DNA of 20,649 nt from Candidatus Woesearchaeota archaeon (GCA_019322375.1 JAHWIP010000064.1:1-20649); one strand, 5' to 3'. Positions 1 to 7,366 are shown, counted from the stretch's first letter. Numbers and translations are program-made. Notes: generated by a model from the letters alone, not told the origin.

Positions 1-693
1 CCAGTTGGGTTTCCAGCCAAGCAGGCTAATATCTCCCAGGGGATAAATCTTTTTATTGCCCACAACTATTTTTTTAAGTTTTGAATCAGAAATCCTTTCT
101 TCAGGCTGCTTGTATTTTCTTTCAGAGCTTATCAGCAATTCTTTTTCATACTCCTCATTATTATAATTAATAGTTAATTTGTATTCTCCTGCTTCTCCTT
201 TTAACTCCCACACTGCTTTGTTATCAGTTATCTGCTGGGTGGAATTGCCTATAACTTCCAGCTCTGGAATGCTGGCTATGCTTACTGTTGGCGCGTGTCC
301 GTCTGCAAAAGACGTGCTTACCTCAAAAGTTTGGTTTGGCTCTATAGGATAATAAGCCATGTGGGCATTAAGCCAGCCAAAAATAATAATTATAGGGATA
401 AAAGTGTAAATCATTGATTTAAAACTGCTTTTCATGTACTCCATGTTTTTTTTCATGGCTTGCTGCTGCATTGCCATTGCTTTCTGAGGGTCTGTTTTGC
501 TAAGCTCCCTCATCTTTTTCTGCTGCTCTTACATCTCTGTCTTTATTGTCTTCATCTTTTTCTGGTCGGTTGTGAACTTATAGATAAGAGTGATAAAAAG
601 AGTTATAAGAAAAGCTATCAAAAGAATAGCCAGAACAGGCGGCATCCTAAGAAGAGGATTAAAGATCGGGTCTAATAAGTTTTCAAACACCAT
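1..693 (-). pseudogene. EMC3/TMCO1-family (DUF106) membrane protein, interrupted by an in-frame TAA; 3' end outside window
   Basis: Read from ATG 693-691, which has a strong ribosome binding site (GAGGTG, 701-706). The frame gives 54 codons with a hydrophobic segment at about residues 19-38, then TAA at 529-531. It continues in the same frame without another stop for 176 codons to the window edge. After the stop come a Met/Gln/Lys-rich amphipathic stretch with DPQKAM and MEYMKSSF, a second membrane segment around FIPIIIIFGWL, and a beta-rich domain, the order seen in archaeal DUF106 proteins (YidC/Get1/EMC3-like insertases). It lies 23 bp after SecY. Family knowledge: these proteins help insert membrane proteins. 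The stop falls in the cytosolic segment between the membrane helices. A nonsense mutation, a sequence error, readthrough or a split protein restarting at ATG 513 are all possible. Family call is fairly sure; whether the gene is broken is not. Confidence 0.75.
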
Positions 694-700
694 AATAGCT

Positions 701-706
701 CACCTC
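701..706 (-). promoter_or_regulatory. Strong Shine-Dalgarno site of the EMC3-like gene
   Basis: On the minus strand GAGGTG sits about seven bases before ATG 693-691. It fixes the start of the interrupted frame and argues that the first 54 codons are still translated. Confidence 0.7.
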
Positions 707-716
707 AAATAAGTAT

Positions 717-2087
717 TCATCCCCCAGCTATAAACTTTCTCATCATGGGGTTCATGTCCATCATGTGCTGCTGGGCTATCTCCTCGTATAGTCTATAGAC
801 TATCATCACAGTAAGTAATATGCCTGTTCCGCTTGCTAAGGCTCCTGATACATCTGCCAGTGCTGCAAGCAAGCCAACTGCTAACCCACCTACTATTGTG
901 AGCGGCCATATGTATCTGTTAAGCATTCTTTCAAGCACTCGAATATCTTTTCTAAAACCCGGTATCTGGAGTCCTGAGCTCAGCATCTGCTTGGCCTGGC
1001 TCCTGGCATCTAAGCCAGAGGTTTGCACCCAGAAAATACTGAAAATCATTGCTCCAAGCATCATGAATAATATATAAACAAGGGCATGCCATATATCTGC
1101 CCATTGAAGAGAGTGTGTTATTATATTTCTCACAATCTGCGGTCCATAGAGCCATGATGCCAACCCTGATATAGGTGTGTTGCCTGAGAAAGTGCCTAAT
1201 ATATTGATGCCTGCATTTGACAGTAAACGCGCAAATAACTGAACATTCGCTATTAGTGCTGCTGCCAGAATTACAGGTATGTTGCTGGTGTAAAAAAAGT
1301 GCAAAGGCCATCTAACACCATACCCTCTCACTCTTCCAAAGCTCAGAGGCACTTCTACTCTCATTGCCTGGGCATACACTACAAGCAGGAAAACAACTAT
1401 GGTTGCTACTATTGCTGCAAACATCAGGCCTGCAGTTACAGGGTCGCCTGCACTTAAGGACTGAACCAATGCAGGAACTGCTCCGCTTGCAACTCCTGGG
1501 TTGTTTGGGCTGGGCAAAGGATTAAAGGCTCTTATGAATATTGTCTGGGAAACACCTGCTGCTATGAACAAGCTGATTCCAGAGCCAAAGCCCCATTTGC
1601 TAACAACCTCGTCCATAAACATAATCATTAATCCTCCTAGGAATAACTGGAATATAAGTATTAATGGAGATATGCCTGCTGATGGTGTCAAGCCTCCCAT
1701 CTGGATATATATGAATGCCTCTAGGATTATAAAAAATACTGACAGCAGTTTCTGTATCCCCTGGAATCTTCTTTTTCCATCATGGGTTGTTAAATCAAAC
1801 TTCACCAGGCCAGAGCCGTTAAGCAGCTGCAACACAATAGAGGCTGTTACTATTGGGCCTATACCCAGGCTTATAATGCTTCCAAAGCTGGCTCCCAAAA
1901 TTACTGATAAGAACTCGAACTGCTGGAGAGCATTGCCTCCAAGCCCATAGAGCGGGACTAGCCCAAGAATAAAAAACAACACAAGAGTGATAAGGGTCCA
2001 TTTGAGTTTTTGCTTAAAAGAAAGTTTTTTCTGCGTAGGTGCTTTTACTTCAGGAAGATTGTATAGTATTTTGTCAAAGGCTCCCAT
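717..2087 (-). CDS. secY: Preprotein translocase subunit SecY
   Basis: A 456-residue multi-spanning membrane protein, normal length for archaeal SecY/Sec61alpha. It forms the central pore of the Sec translocon, through which nascent proteins cross or enter the membrane. A Lys-rich cytosolic N-terminus with the typical FDKI...LPEV start leads into TM1 (about residues 31-50). Several further hydrophobic helices follow, including the segment with the conserved FGSGISLFIAAGV stretch (about 166-178), and the protein ends in a short cytosolic tail (MNPMMRKFIAGG). The start is one base downstream of the uL15 stop, and an EMC3-like gene follows, so translocon and insertase are made with the ribosome. 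Stop is TGA. No adenylate kinase gene follows, unlike many archaeal spc clusters. Confidence 0.97.
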   Translation of the reverse strand: MGAFDKILYNLPEVKAPTQKKLSFKQKLKWTLITLVLFFILGLVPLYGLGGNALQQFEFLSVILGASFGSIISLGIGPIVTASIVLQLLNGSGLVKFDLTTHDGKRRFQGIQKLLSVFFIILEAFIYIQMGGLTPSAGISPLILIFQLFLGGLMIMFMDEVVSKWGFGSGISLFIAAGVSQTIFIRAFNPLPSPNNPGVASGAVPALVQSLSAGDPVTAGLMFAAIVATIVVFLLVVYAQAMRVEVPLSFGRVRGYGVRWPLHFFYTSNIPVILAAALIANVQLFARLLSNAGINILGTFSGNTPISGLASWLYGPQIVRNIITHSLQWADIWHALVYILFMMLGAMIFSIFWVQTSGLDARSQAKQMLSSGLQIPGFRKDIRVLERMLNRYIWPLTIVGGLAVGLLAALADVSGALASGTGILLTVMIVYRLYEEIAQQHMMDMNPMMRKFIAGG

Positions 2088-2088
2088 T

Positions 2089-2670
2089 TTATTTTTTCTC
2101 TCCCTTTTTGGATTCTGCTTTAACTTCTTCTTTTACATCTTTTGCTCTTTCTGCTTTAACTTCTTCTGCTCCTTCCTGCACTTCTTCTTCCTTAACTTTC
2201 TTTTTAACAGGTGCTTTCTTAACCTTTTTCTTTTTTACCTGCAAACTCTTTACTTCCCCGCCTGCCTTTTTTACTTTCTCAAGGGCTTTTTTTGAAGCAA
2301 AATCTGTGATTATGAAAAGCTTTTCTTTTACTCCTCCTTTGCCTAGTAATTTATTATAACCAAGTTTTTTCAGTTCAATCTCATAGCCAACAGGTTTTTT
2401 AACCACAAGCCCTTGTTTAAGCCAGAGATTAAGTTTGTTATGAACCTCTTCAAGGTTCAGGGCTTTTATCTTTTTCCTGCTCATAGAAGCAAAACCTTTT
2501 CTGCCTGTTTTTTCTTTCCAATAGCTGGGCTTTTTAGCATCCCCTCTTTTACCACTGCCAGCTCTTCCTCTGCCTCCGCGATGACCTGCTCCGCGCCTTT
2601 TTTTCATGGCTCCGCCTCCATGAGTCTTGCTTCCCCTGTACTTCTTGACTTTCTTTTTTTTGTATTTCAT
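2089..2670 (-). CDS. rpl15: Large-subunit ribosomal protein uL15
   Basis: The 193-residue product has the Gly/Arg-rich uL15 N-terminus (SKTHGGGAMKKRRGAGHRGG, residues 14-33), which threads into 23S rRNA, then the globular domain to about residue 144. Residues 145-193 are a tail almost entirely Lys, Glu, Val and Ala. Archaeal uL15 usually ends near residue 145-150, so the tail is an extension. The start codon has no clear Shine-Dalgarno site; instead an AT hairpin (2687-2709) lies 17 bases upstream. An A-run near the start codes for Lys4-Lys7. Next gene is secY after one base. Stop is TAA. Confidence 0.96.
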   Translation of the reverse strand: MKYKKKKVKKYRGSKTHGGGAMKKRRGAGHRGGRGRAGSGKRGDAKKPSYWKEKTGRKGFASMSRKKIKALNLEEVHNKLNLWLKQGLVVKKPVGYEIELKKLGYNKLLGKGGVKEKLFIITDFASKKALEKVKKAGGEVKSLQVKKKKVKKAPVKKKVKEEEVQEGAEEVKAERAKDVKEEVKAESKKGEKK

Positions 2671-2686
2671 TTTTTTGTGAAATGCT

Positions 2687-2709
2687 CAAAAATTCTTTTT
2701 GAATTTTTG
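2687..2709 (-). repeat. AT-rich hairpin upstream of uL15 (copy A of an intergenic repeat)
   Basis: CAAAAATTC (2687-2695) and GAATTTTTG (2701-2709) form a perfect 9-bp inverted repeat around a 5-base loop. The same arms recur at 5337-5362 ahead of eL19. The hairpin lies in the 94-bp uL30-uL15 spacer, which also holds a short direct repeat (AATCATA..., 2741-2760). Confidence 0.7.
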
Positions 2710-2764
2710 TTAAACTTCAAAACAATCACCGTATTAAATAATCATATAAATAATCATAAATCAA

Positions 2765-3253
2765 TCAAAGCATCTTCTTAATCAAATCATTAATCTTTGC
2801 TCCTCTGTAGCCAAGAGCCCCGCCTTTTTTAAAAGGAGTCTTTACGCCTTTTCTCTCAAACCCTCCCCTTGGAGGATGAAGTAAAAAGAATTTTTTCAAA
2901 TAGCCTTTTTTCCTGGCATCTTTTCTTCCTCTTTTATCCAAGAGCAGCTTAAGAGTGTCCTCGGTAATCTCACCATAGGTGACATAATCCTTGCACTTCA
3001 TAACACTTGCTCTATTGCTTGGGATATCTTCAATAACAACGCAGGCATGCTTTTTTCTTAGCCTTAATGAGTAAAGAGCTGCCTTTATATCCTTTCTTAC
3101 CTTAACCAAGCCGCGCACAAGTATTAAAGCAAGTTTGCCTTTTGCTTTTGTTTCTTTTTTTGTTTTCAAAAAATTTTTTTGATTTTTTGAATCAGCAGCT
3201 TTGCTGCTTGTTTCTTCCTTTGTCCCTGTTTTTGTTTTTTGTGGTGAACTCAT
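2765..3253 (-). CDS. rpl30: Large-subunit ribosomal protein uL30
   Basis: I take ATG 3253-3251, four bases after the uS5 stop, giving 162 residues. An earlier ATG at 3349 would run 32 Lys-rich codons inside uS5 and is not needed. Residues 1 to about 38 are a Ser/Thr/Lys-rich extension. The uL30 fold starts at KGKLALILVRGLVKVRKDIKAAL, followed by the LRLRKKHACVVIED segment and the archaeal C-terminal part ending in LGYRGAKINDLIKKML. The extension's DNA contains a 10-bp palindrome (3165-3191). uL30 binds 23S rRNA on the large-subunit surface. Stop is TGA. Confidence 0.93.
   Translation of the reverse strand: MSSPQKTKTGTKEETSSKAADSKNQKNFLKTKKETKAKGKLALILVRGLVKVRKDIKAALYSLRLRKKHACVVIEDIPSNRASVMKCKDYVTYGEITEDTLKLLLDKRGRKDARKKGYLKKFFLLHPPRGGFERKGVKTPFKKGGALGYRGAKINDLIKKML
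3165..3191. repeat. 10-bp palindrome inside the uL30 N-terminal extension
   Basis: TTCAAAAAAT (3165-3174) and ATTTTTTGAA (3182-3191) are perfect inverted copies around a 7-base T-rich loop. The sequence is coding (Lys-Asn-Gln-Lys-Asn-Phe) and resembles, without matching exactly, the intergenic hairpins at 2687 and 5337. Confidence 0.55.
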
Positions 3254-3257
3254 CTTT

Positions 3258-4190
3258 TTAAGCCTCTCCCTTTGCTTTCTTTTCCCGGGCTTGTTCTTCT
3301 GCGCCTTGTTCTGGTTTTTGCTCTTGCTCTTTTTCCTGCTCTTCTGCAAGGCTGCCCTCTGCTATTGCAAATGCCTCGTAATGCTCTGGCTGCACCTTGG
3401 TCTTAACCAGTTTTCTAAGAGCATCCTCGCATGCATAAATAAAATTAATCTTGTTCTTGGTCTGGCCCCTGGTTTTTGCCCACACATCCTTGACACCTGC
3501 CAGTTCCAGTATCTTTGCAATCTCTTTTTCAGAGCAAAGCCCTTTTCCCTTAGGAGCAGGCATTAGCTCTATTTGAACAGAACCGCACTTGCCCTTAACT
3601 GCAAAAGGAATTGAATGAGGGGTTTTGCATCCGCACTGCCAGGAACCGCATCCGCGCCTAATCTTGAATAGGTTTAACTTGGCTTTTCTGATGGCTTTTT
3701 CTCGTGCAGGCACAGTCTCTTTTGCTTTTCCAAAACCAATTCCTATATGCCCGTTTTTATCACCAACAACAGCCATGGTTGAGAACCTGGGCTTGTTGCC
3801 CTCTCTTGTCTTTTTCTGGGTTTGCCTGAAAACCCTTCTTGAACCGCCTCCAAACTTGCCTTTTGACTGCCCTATCAACAGCAAGTCTTGTTCTAATTCC
3901 AGCAAAGAGTCAACTATTTCCGGCTCAAGGATTTTTAAGGATTTATCCAGGATTTCATCTACATTAGTTATTTCTCTGTCCTTGGTTTTTCTTCCTAGCT
4001 CTGTTTTTGGCTTCCACCCAGAGATTTCTGCTGTCTTTGCAGGCTTTTTTTCTTCCCTAGCCTTCCTCTTCTGAGCAGGCCTCTGTGTCTGCTTTGTTTG
4101 CTTTAATTCTTTTTTTCCTTGTGCCTTTTTCTCTTGTGTTTTCTTTCCTTTTTTTCCTTTTTTTCCTTCTGTTTTTTTTCTTTTTGCCAT
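3258..4190 (-). CDS. rps5: Small-subunit ribosomal protein uS5
   Basis: From ATG 4190 (Met-Ala-Lys-Arg-Lys) the product has 310 residues; ATG 4196 is also possible. Residues 1 to about 55 are a Lys/Gln/Thr-rich extension absent from usual archaeal uS5 (about 210-240 residues). The core begins at WKPKTELGRKTKDREI. It contains the double-stranded RNA-binding S5 domain with GDKNGHIGIGFGKAKE (about 144-159), and the C-terminal domain with PAPKGKGLCSEKEIAKILELAGVKDVW. The last 30 residues are a Glu/Gln/Lys tail. uS5 lies near the decoding centre and mRNA entry and affects accuracy. Follows uL18 closely. Stop is TAA. Confidence 0.95.
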   Translation of the reverse strand: MAKRKKTEGKKGKKGKKTQEKKAQGKKELKQTKQTQRPAQKRKAREEKKPAKTAEISGWKPKTELGRKTKDREITNVDEILDKSLKILEPEIVDSLLELEQDLLLIGQSKGKFGGGSRRVFRQTQKKTREGNKPRFSTMAVVGDKNGHIGIGFGKAKETVPAREKAIRKAKLNLFKIRRGCGSWQCGCKTPHSIPFAVKGKCGSVQIELMPAPKGKGLCSEKEIAKILELAGVKDVWAKTRGQTKNKINFIYACEDALRKLVKTKVQPEHYEAFAIAEGSLAEEQEKEQEQKPEQGAEEQAREKKAKGEA

Positions 4191-4204
4191 AAACATCAAC
4201 CATA

Positions 4205-4774
4205 TTACTTGCTTATTATTTTCTTTTTATAAACCTCAAAGTCTTGTTGTAATTTTGCAGGGTCTGCTTTTCTTTTTTTATAATCTGAAAATTGTGCTGG
4301 GTTCTTGTTAGCTGAAAAAAAACTGGTTATGTGCTTGCCTGATAATCTTTCCTGCAAAGGAAACGCCTTTTCTGAACAAGGTATTTTGACTCCGGCATCA
4401 ACCACTCCTTTAAGAGCAGCATAAATCCTTGAGCCAGGAACCATGGTTTGCAAGCCAGAGTCAAGGATTGCCTCGCCCACTTTTTTAGCAAGGGCTTTTT
4501 TGCCCAGGAACAACCCTGCTAAGTAACAGGCAGACAGATTGTTGCATGAGTATTTCCAGCCTGCTTTTTTCAAAATATTTGAGTTCACTCCGCAAAGCAT
4601 CTTATCTCCGGCAGGAGTGTATTCTGCGATTTGTATGATTATTTGTTTGTTGGTTTTTCTAATAATAAGCCTGGGCTTCTTGCTTTTAAGGAGCGCGAGC
4701 CGCTTCTTATAATTAGTTTTCCCTGTTCTTTTCCTGTAGTAAAGCACTGTCTTCTTTCTTTTCATTTCCTTCAC
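4205..4774 (-). CDS. rpl18: Large-subunit ribosomal protein uL18
   Basis: A 189-residue uL18, the 5S rRNA-binding protein of the central protuberance. Diagnostic segments are YRKRTGKTNYKKRLALLKSKKPRLIIRKTNK at the N-terminus, then the ACYLAGLFLGKKAL helix and YAALKGVVDAGVKIPCSEKAFP. The frame opens with GTG 4774, overlapping the eL19 TGA as GTGA; ATG 4765 nine bases later is equally good and gives Met-Lys-Arg-Lys-Lys, closer to archaeal relatives. Unlike most neighbours it has no charged tail. Stop is TAA, followed closely by uS5. Confidence 0.95.
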   Translation of the reverse strand: MKEMKRKKTVLYYRKRTGKTNYKKRLALLKSKKPRLIIRKTNKQIIIQIAEYTPAGDKMLCGVNSNILKKAGWKYSCNNLSACYLAGLFLGKKALAKKVGEAILDSGLQTMVPGSRIYAALKGVVDAGVKIPCSEKAFPLQERLSGKHITSFFSANKNPAQFSDYKKRKADPAKLQQDFEVYKKKIISK

Positions 4775-5313
4775 GTTTTCTTAATTTTCCCAATTTTCTT
4801 TGCATTCTTTGCTTTCTTTGCTTTCTTTGCATCCTTTACATTCCCAACAGCATTTTCTTTTTCTGATTTTAGGATTAGTTTGTTTTCCTGGATGTAGAGC
4901 TTAATGTGCTTTATATTTCTGAAAAAGCCTCCTTTGGATTTGGCATAAAGCTTCTTGTACATCCTTGGTTTTATCAACGCGCCTTTCTTCAGTTGTTTTA
5001 AGAACTTTCTCTGAGCCCGGATTTTTTTCATCCATGCCTGTTTTTTTGATTCACGAGCATTTACTTTGCCTTTTCTGCTTCCCTCTCCTTTCCTTAAGCC
5101 CTTTCTCCTCTGGATTCTTCTTTTATTAGCTCTAACCCTTGAAACTCCTTGCTTGGGTTTCTCTTTAATAACCCCTTCACCTATGAGCAGCCTCACATCT
5201 GTTTTGGTAATGGCTTCTTTTACATCCTCTAATCTTGCAGGTTCAAACACCACTCTTTTCTCAGAGCATTTCAGGATTTTGGCTGCAAGCCTTTTCTGAA
5301 GGGTTAATTTCAT
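4771..5313 (-). CDS. rpl19e: Large-subunit ribosomal protein eL19
   Basis: A 180-residue protein of the archaeal/eukaryotic eL19 family. The start MKLTLQKRLAAKIL, the RVRANKRRIQRRKGLRKGEGSRKGK basic stretch (about residues 59-83) and the long basic helix that follows are typical. It contributes to an intersubunit bridge. The last 25 residues are an Ala/Lys tail encoded by near-perfect 9-bp DNA repeats (about 4785-4840). ATG 5313 has no Shine-Dalgarno site; upstream lie an AT hairpin (5337-5362) and a degenerate copy of its own 5' end (5358-5377). Its TGA overlaps the GTG of uL18. Confidence 0.95.
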   Translation of the reverse strand: MKLTLQKRLAAKILKCSEKRVVFEPARLEDVKEAITKTDVRLLIGEGVIKEKPKQGVSRVRANKRRIQRRKGLRKGEGSRKGKVNARESKKQAWMKKIRAQRKFLKQLKKGALIKPRMYKKLYAKSKGGFFRNIKHIKLYIQENKLILKSEKENAVGNVKDAKKAKKAKNAKKIGKIKKT

Positions 5314-5336
5314 TTTTTGTTTTTTAAATTAAGCCT

Positions 5337-5362
5337 CAAAAATTCTTTTTTATGAATTTTTG
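5337..5362 (-). repeat. AT-rich hairpin upstream of eL19 (copy B of an intergenic repeat)
   Basis: CAAAAATTC (5337-5345) and GAATTTTTG (5354-5362) form a 9-bp stem with an 8-base loop. Apart from a 3-base insertion in the loop, the element and one to two flanking bases match the copy at 2687-2709. It lies in the 95-bp eL32-eL19 spacer, 23 bases before the eL19 ATG. Confidence 0.7.
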
Positions 5363-5377
5363 TAGGGTTAATCTCAT
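5358..5377 (-). repeat. Degenerate copy of the eL19 start region
   Basis: These 20 bases match the first 20 bases of eL19 (5294-5313) at 17 positions, including an ATG at 5377-5375 and the AGGGTTAAT core. Translated, the copy begins Met-Arg-Leu-Thr-Leu-Gln-Lys against Met-Lys-Leu-Thr-Leu-Gln-Lys, then stops after 13 codons. It overlaps one arm of the hairpin. Confidence 0.6.
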
Positions 5378-5408
5378 TGTTAATCATTCCTCTTTAACTA
5401 GGTTTACC

Positions 5409-6080
5409 TCAGGTTCTCTTGGTCAGGAGTTTGTCTTTTTCTTGTTTTTCAAGTTTTTTCTTCTCCTCGTCTGATAATTCAGCTTCTTTCTTCTCTGCTG
5501 CTTTCTTTTTCACTTCCTCTTGCTTCTCTGTCTCCTCCTTCTTTTTCACTTCCTCCTCCTTTTTTATTTCTTCTTTCTTCTTCAATTCCTCTTTCTTTAC
5601 TTTTTCCTCTATGCCTTTTTTCTTTGCTTTTCTTTTCTCTGCTTTCTTTCTCTTTTCTTCCTTTCTTTCTCTTAACTTGTTTTCAATTCCAGCAAGAGTT
5701 TTGTCAGCATCAAGATTAAGCAGGGTTAACCCCTGTTTTTTTATCTCTTCCACAAGGCTCTTTCTCTTATTATCCCCCAGCTTAGACGACAGGATTATCC
5801 CATGTTCTTTTGTTAAACCAGCCAGCTGCCTTGTGTTTGAAACCAGCACAGGAATTAAGCCTGTTCTGTGGGCTCCTCTTATCTTAGCCGGCGCCTTATA
5901 GCCTGTGCCCGGGCTCCTAAGATATCCTCTTCTCTTAAGCCTTTGCTTGTTATGCAGTCCTCTTGGCCTTCTCCAGGAAGACCCTATTCTCTTCTTTTTA
6001 TGAATCGCTCTTCTAACAAAAACAGGCTTCTTCTTTTTTGCCCTGGTTCTCTTGTCCAGTAATTCTTTTGAATCCATCAT
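5409..6080 (-). CDS. rpl32e: Large-subunit ribosomal protein eL32
   Basis: The 223-residue product carries the eL32 core in residues 14-135. Key stretches are FVRRAIHKKKRIGSSWRRPRG, GYLRSPGTGYKAP and KIRGAHRTGLIPVLVSN, then an alpha/beta part ending LLNLDADKTLAGIE. Residues 136-223 are a nearly pure Lys/Glu tail, predicted helical or coiled, encoded by a purine-only-like strand. Usual archaeal eL32 is about 130-150 residues, so the tail is a large addition. It opens with two consecutive ATG codons, either of which could be used. Stop is TGA. Confidence 0.94.
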   Translation of the reverse strand: MMDSKELLDKRTRAKKKKPVFVRRAIHKKKRIGSSWRRPRGLHNKQRLKRRGYLRSPGTGYKAPAKIRGAHRTGLIPVLVSNTRQLAGLTKEHGIILSSKLGDNKRKSLVEEIKKQGLTLLNLDADKTLAGIENKLRERKEEKRKKAEKRKAKKKGIEEKVKKEELKKKEEIKKEEEVKKKEETEKQEEVKKKAAEKKEAELSDEEKKKLEKQEKDKLLTKRT

Positions 6081-6145
6081 TTTATTGTTTAATTATATGT
6101 TTGTTTGGTTTATTTGATTTGGTTTCCTTGTTTGATTTGTTTGAT

Positions 6146-6694
6146 TTATTTATGTACTGGCTTGCCGTCTTTTTCTATTATGAATATGCCGTCCTGAAAG
6201 ATTCTTTTATCATACCCTGGTCTTTTGGTGAGCTTCTCTATTAAGGCTGCTGTTTGCCCAGCCAGTTCCTTGCCAATCCCTTCCACAAGTATGAACTGTC
6301 CTTCAATCTTTACGCTTATCCCTTCAGGTATTGTCATGGTTCTCGGGACTGTTTCTCCAATAAAGTTTTTTATCTCAAACATGTTTCCCTTCACACCAAC
6401 ACTCATAGGAAAATGCCCTGAGCAAATCTTTAGCTTATATGAATGGCCCTGCGCCACGCCTCGAATCATGTTTCTCAGATGAGCAAGGTAAGCCTTGACC
6501 AGTTTTTTCTGTCTTTGGGTTGCTTTTTTTGCTTCAAAAACAATTTTGTTGCCTATGACTCTTGAAACTATGCTGGGATTATCCAGTTTTTTTTGTAACT
6601 CTCCTTTTTCCCCCTTAACTACAAACACACCTCCTTCTATCTTGATGCTTGCTCCTTCAGGGATTTCCAGTTCTTCTCTTAAGTCTGTTTTCAT
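6146..6694 (-). CDS. rpl6: Large-subunit ribosomal protein uL6
   Basis: From ATG 6694 (Met-Lys-Thr-Asp-Leu) the product is 182 residues, the usual archaeal length. An ATG at 6730 would overlap uS8 and add 12 unlikely residues. The two related uL6 half-domains are visible: EIPEGASIKIEGGVFVVKGEKGEL (about 10-33) and TIPEGISVKIEGQFILVEGIGKEL (about 123-146). The conserved GYDKRIFQDGIFIIEK-like C-terminus follows. uL6 sits near the factor-binding site at the base of the stalk. Stop is TAA. An A/C-rich, low-complexity 65-bp spacer separates it from eL32. Confidence 0.95.
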   Translation of the reverse strand: MKTDLREELEIPEGASIKIEGGVFVVKGEKGELQKKLDNPSIVSRVIGNKIVFEAKKATQRQKKLVKAYLAHLRNMIRGVAQGHSYKLKICSGHFPMSVGVKGNMFEIKNFIGETVPRTMTIPEGISVKIEGQFILVEGIGKELAGQTAALIEKLTKRPGYDKRIFQDGIFIIEKDGKPVHK

Positions 6695-6720
6695 TTTTGA
6701 TTTGGTTATTCCAATAATAC

Positions 6721-7113
6721 TTAATAGCAATAACTTATCAGCCTGCCCCCTATTTCTTTCTTTTTTGCCTCTGTGTGGGTCATCATTCCCTGCGACGTGC
6801 TTATAATCAAGATTCCAAAATCCTTTGCAGGCAGGAATCTTTTCTCAAACTTTTCAAAAGAATCTTTCTTCACACTAAACCTGGGCTTGACAACTCCTGT
6901 CTTGTTAATGCTGCCTATCAAATGAATTTTTAGGAAGCTGCCTTTTGAATCCTTTATTTCTTCAAACCCTCCAAGGTATTTATGGTCCTGCATTATGCTA
7001 AGCACCTTTCTTATGGTCTTTGAATTATTCCTTGTAATCACTTCTTTCTTGCCTGCCCTTTCATAGGCGTCAATATATGACAGCACATTTGACAGGGGAT
7101 CATTTAAACTCAT
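6721..7113 (-). CDS. rps8: Small-subunit ribosomal protein uS8
   Basis: A 130-residue uS8, the standard archaeal length. It starts with the family pattern NDPLSNVLSYIDAYERAGK and ends with the RNA-contacting C-terminal domain (FGILIISTSQGMMTHTEAKK, then GGRLISYCY). uS8 binds the central domain of 16S rRNA early in 30S assembly, and in bacteria it is the translational repressor of the spc operon; whether that holds here is unknown. A good ribosome binding site (GAGGT) precedes the ATG. No added tail. Stop is TAA. Confidence 0.96.
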   Translation of the reverse strand: MSLNDPLSNVLSYIDAYERAGKKEVITRNNSKTIRKVLSIMQDHKYLGGFEEIKDSKGSFLKIHLIGSINKTGVVKPRFSVKKDSFEKFEKRFLPAKDFGILIISTSQGMMTHTEAKKKEIGGRLISYCY

Positions 7114-7135
7114 TTTGCTTTACCTCTTTAAAACC

Positions 7136-7366
7136 TCAACTGTATTTTTTAAAACCGATTTTGTGAGCAATCTCTCTAAAGCACTGCCTGCAGAAATGCA
7201 AACCATACTTGTTTATGTGCGCTGCTGTTCTTCCGCACCGCCTGCACTTCTTTGTGGTTCTTCCAAACTTTCTTTTTCTGGGGACATTGTGTTTAAGGAA
7301 TTTCTCATATTTTGCAGGCTTATCCTTTATTTGTTTCAACACTTTTGCATGGTGGCTGGTGGTCAT
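7136..7366 (-). CDS. rps14: Small-subunit ribosomal protein uS14, zinc-binding form
   Basis: A 76-residue uS14. Cys41, Cys44, Cys59 and Cys62 (CxxC-x14-CxxC) form the zinc site, followed by the family signature FREIAHKIGFKKYS at the C-terminus. It sits in the head of the small subunit. The N-terminus is about 20 residues longer than the shortest archaeal forms. AAGGAG a few bases upstream supports ATG 7366. The 98-bp spacer between the uL5 stop and this start is A/G-rich and nearly T-free, and part of it is open in the uS14 frame, but it has no start codon. Stop is TGA. Confidence 0.95.
   Translation of the reverse strand: MTTSHHAKVLKQIKDKPAKYEKFLKHNVPRKRKFGRTTKKCRRCGRTAAHINKYGLHFCRQCFREIAHKIGFKKYS

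Noticed and set aside
460..675. Plus-strand frame of 71 codons (Leu/Cys/His-rich)
   Set aside because: Antisense to the EMC3-like gene, which has the ribosome site and family features.
3254..3349. Longer uL30 start (ATG 3349)
   Set aside because: Would run inside the uS5 coding region; the ATG at 3253 follows the uS5 stop by four bases.
5419..5901. Ser/Phe-rich plus-strand frame of 160 codons, and similar long plus-strand frames across the ribosomal region
   Set aside because: They are complements of purine-rich Lys/Glu codons on the minus strand; composition is Phe/Ser/Leu-rich with no family match.
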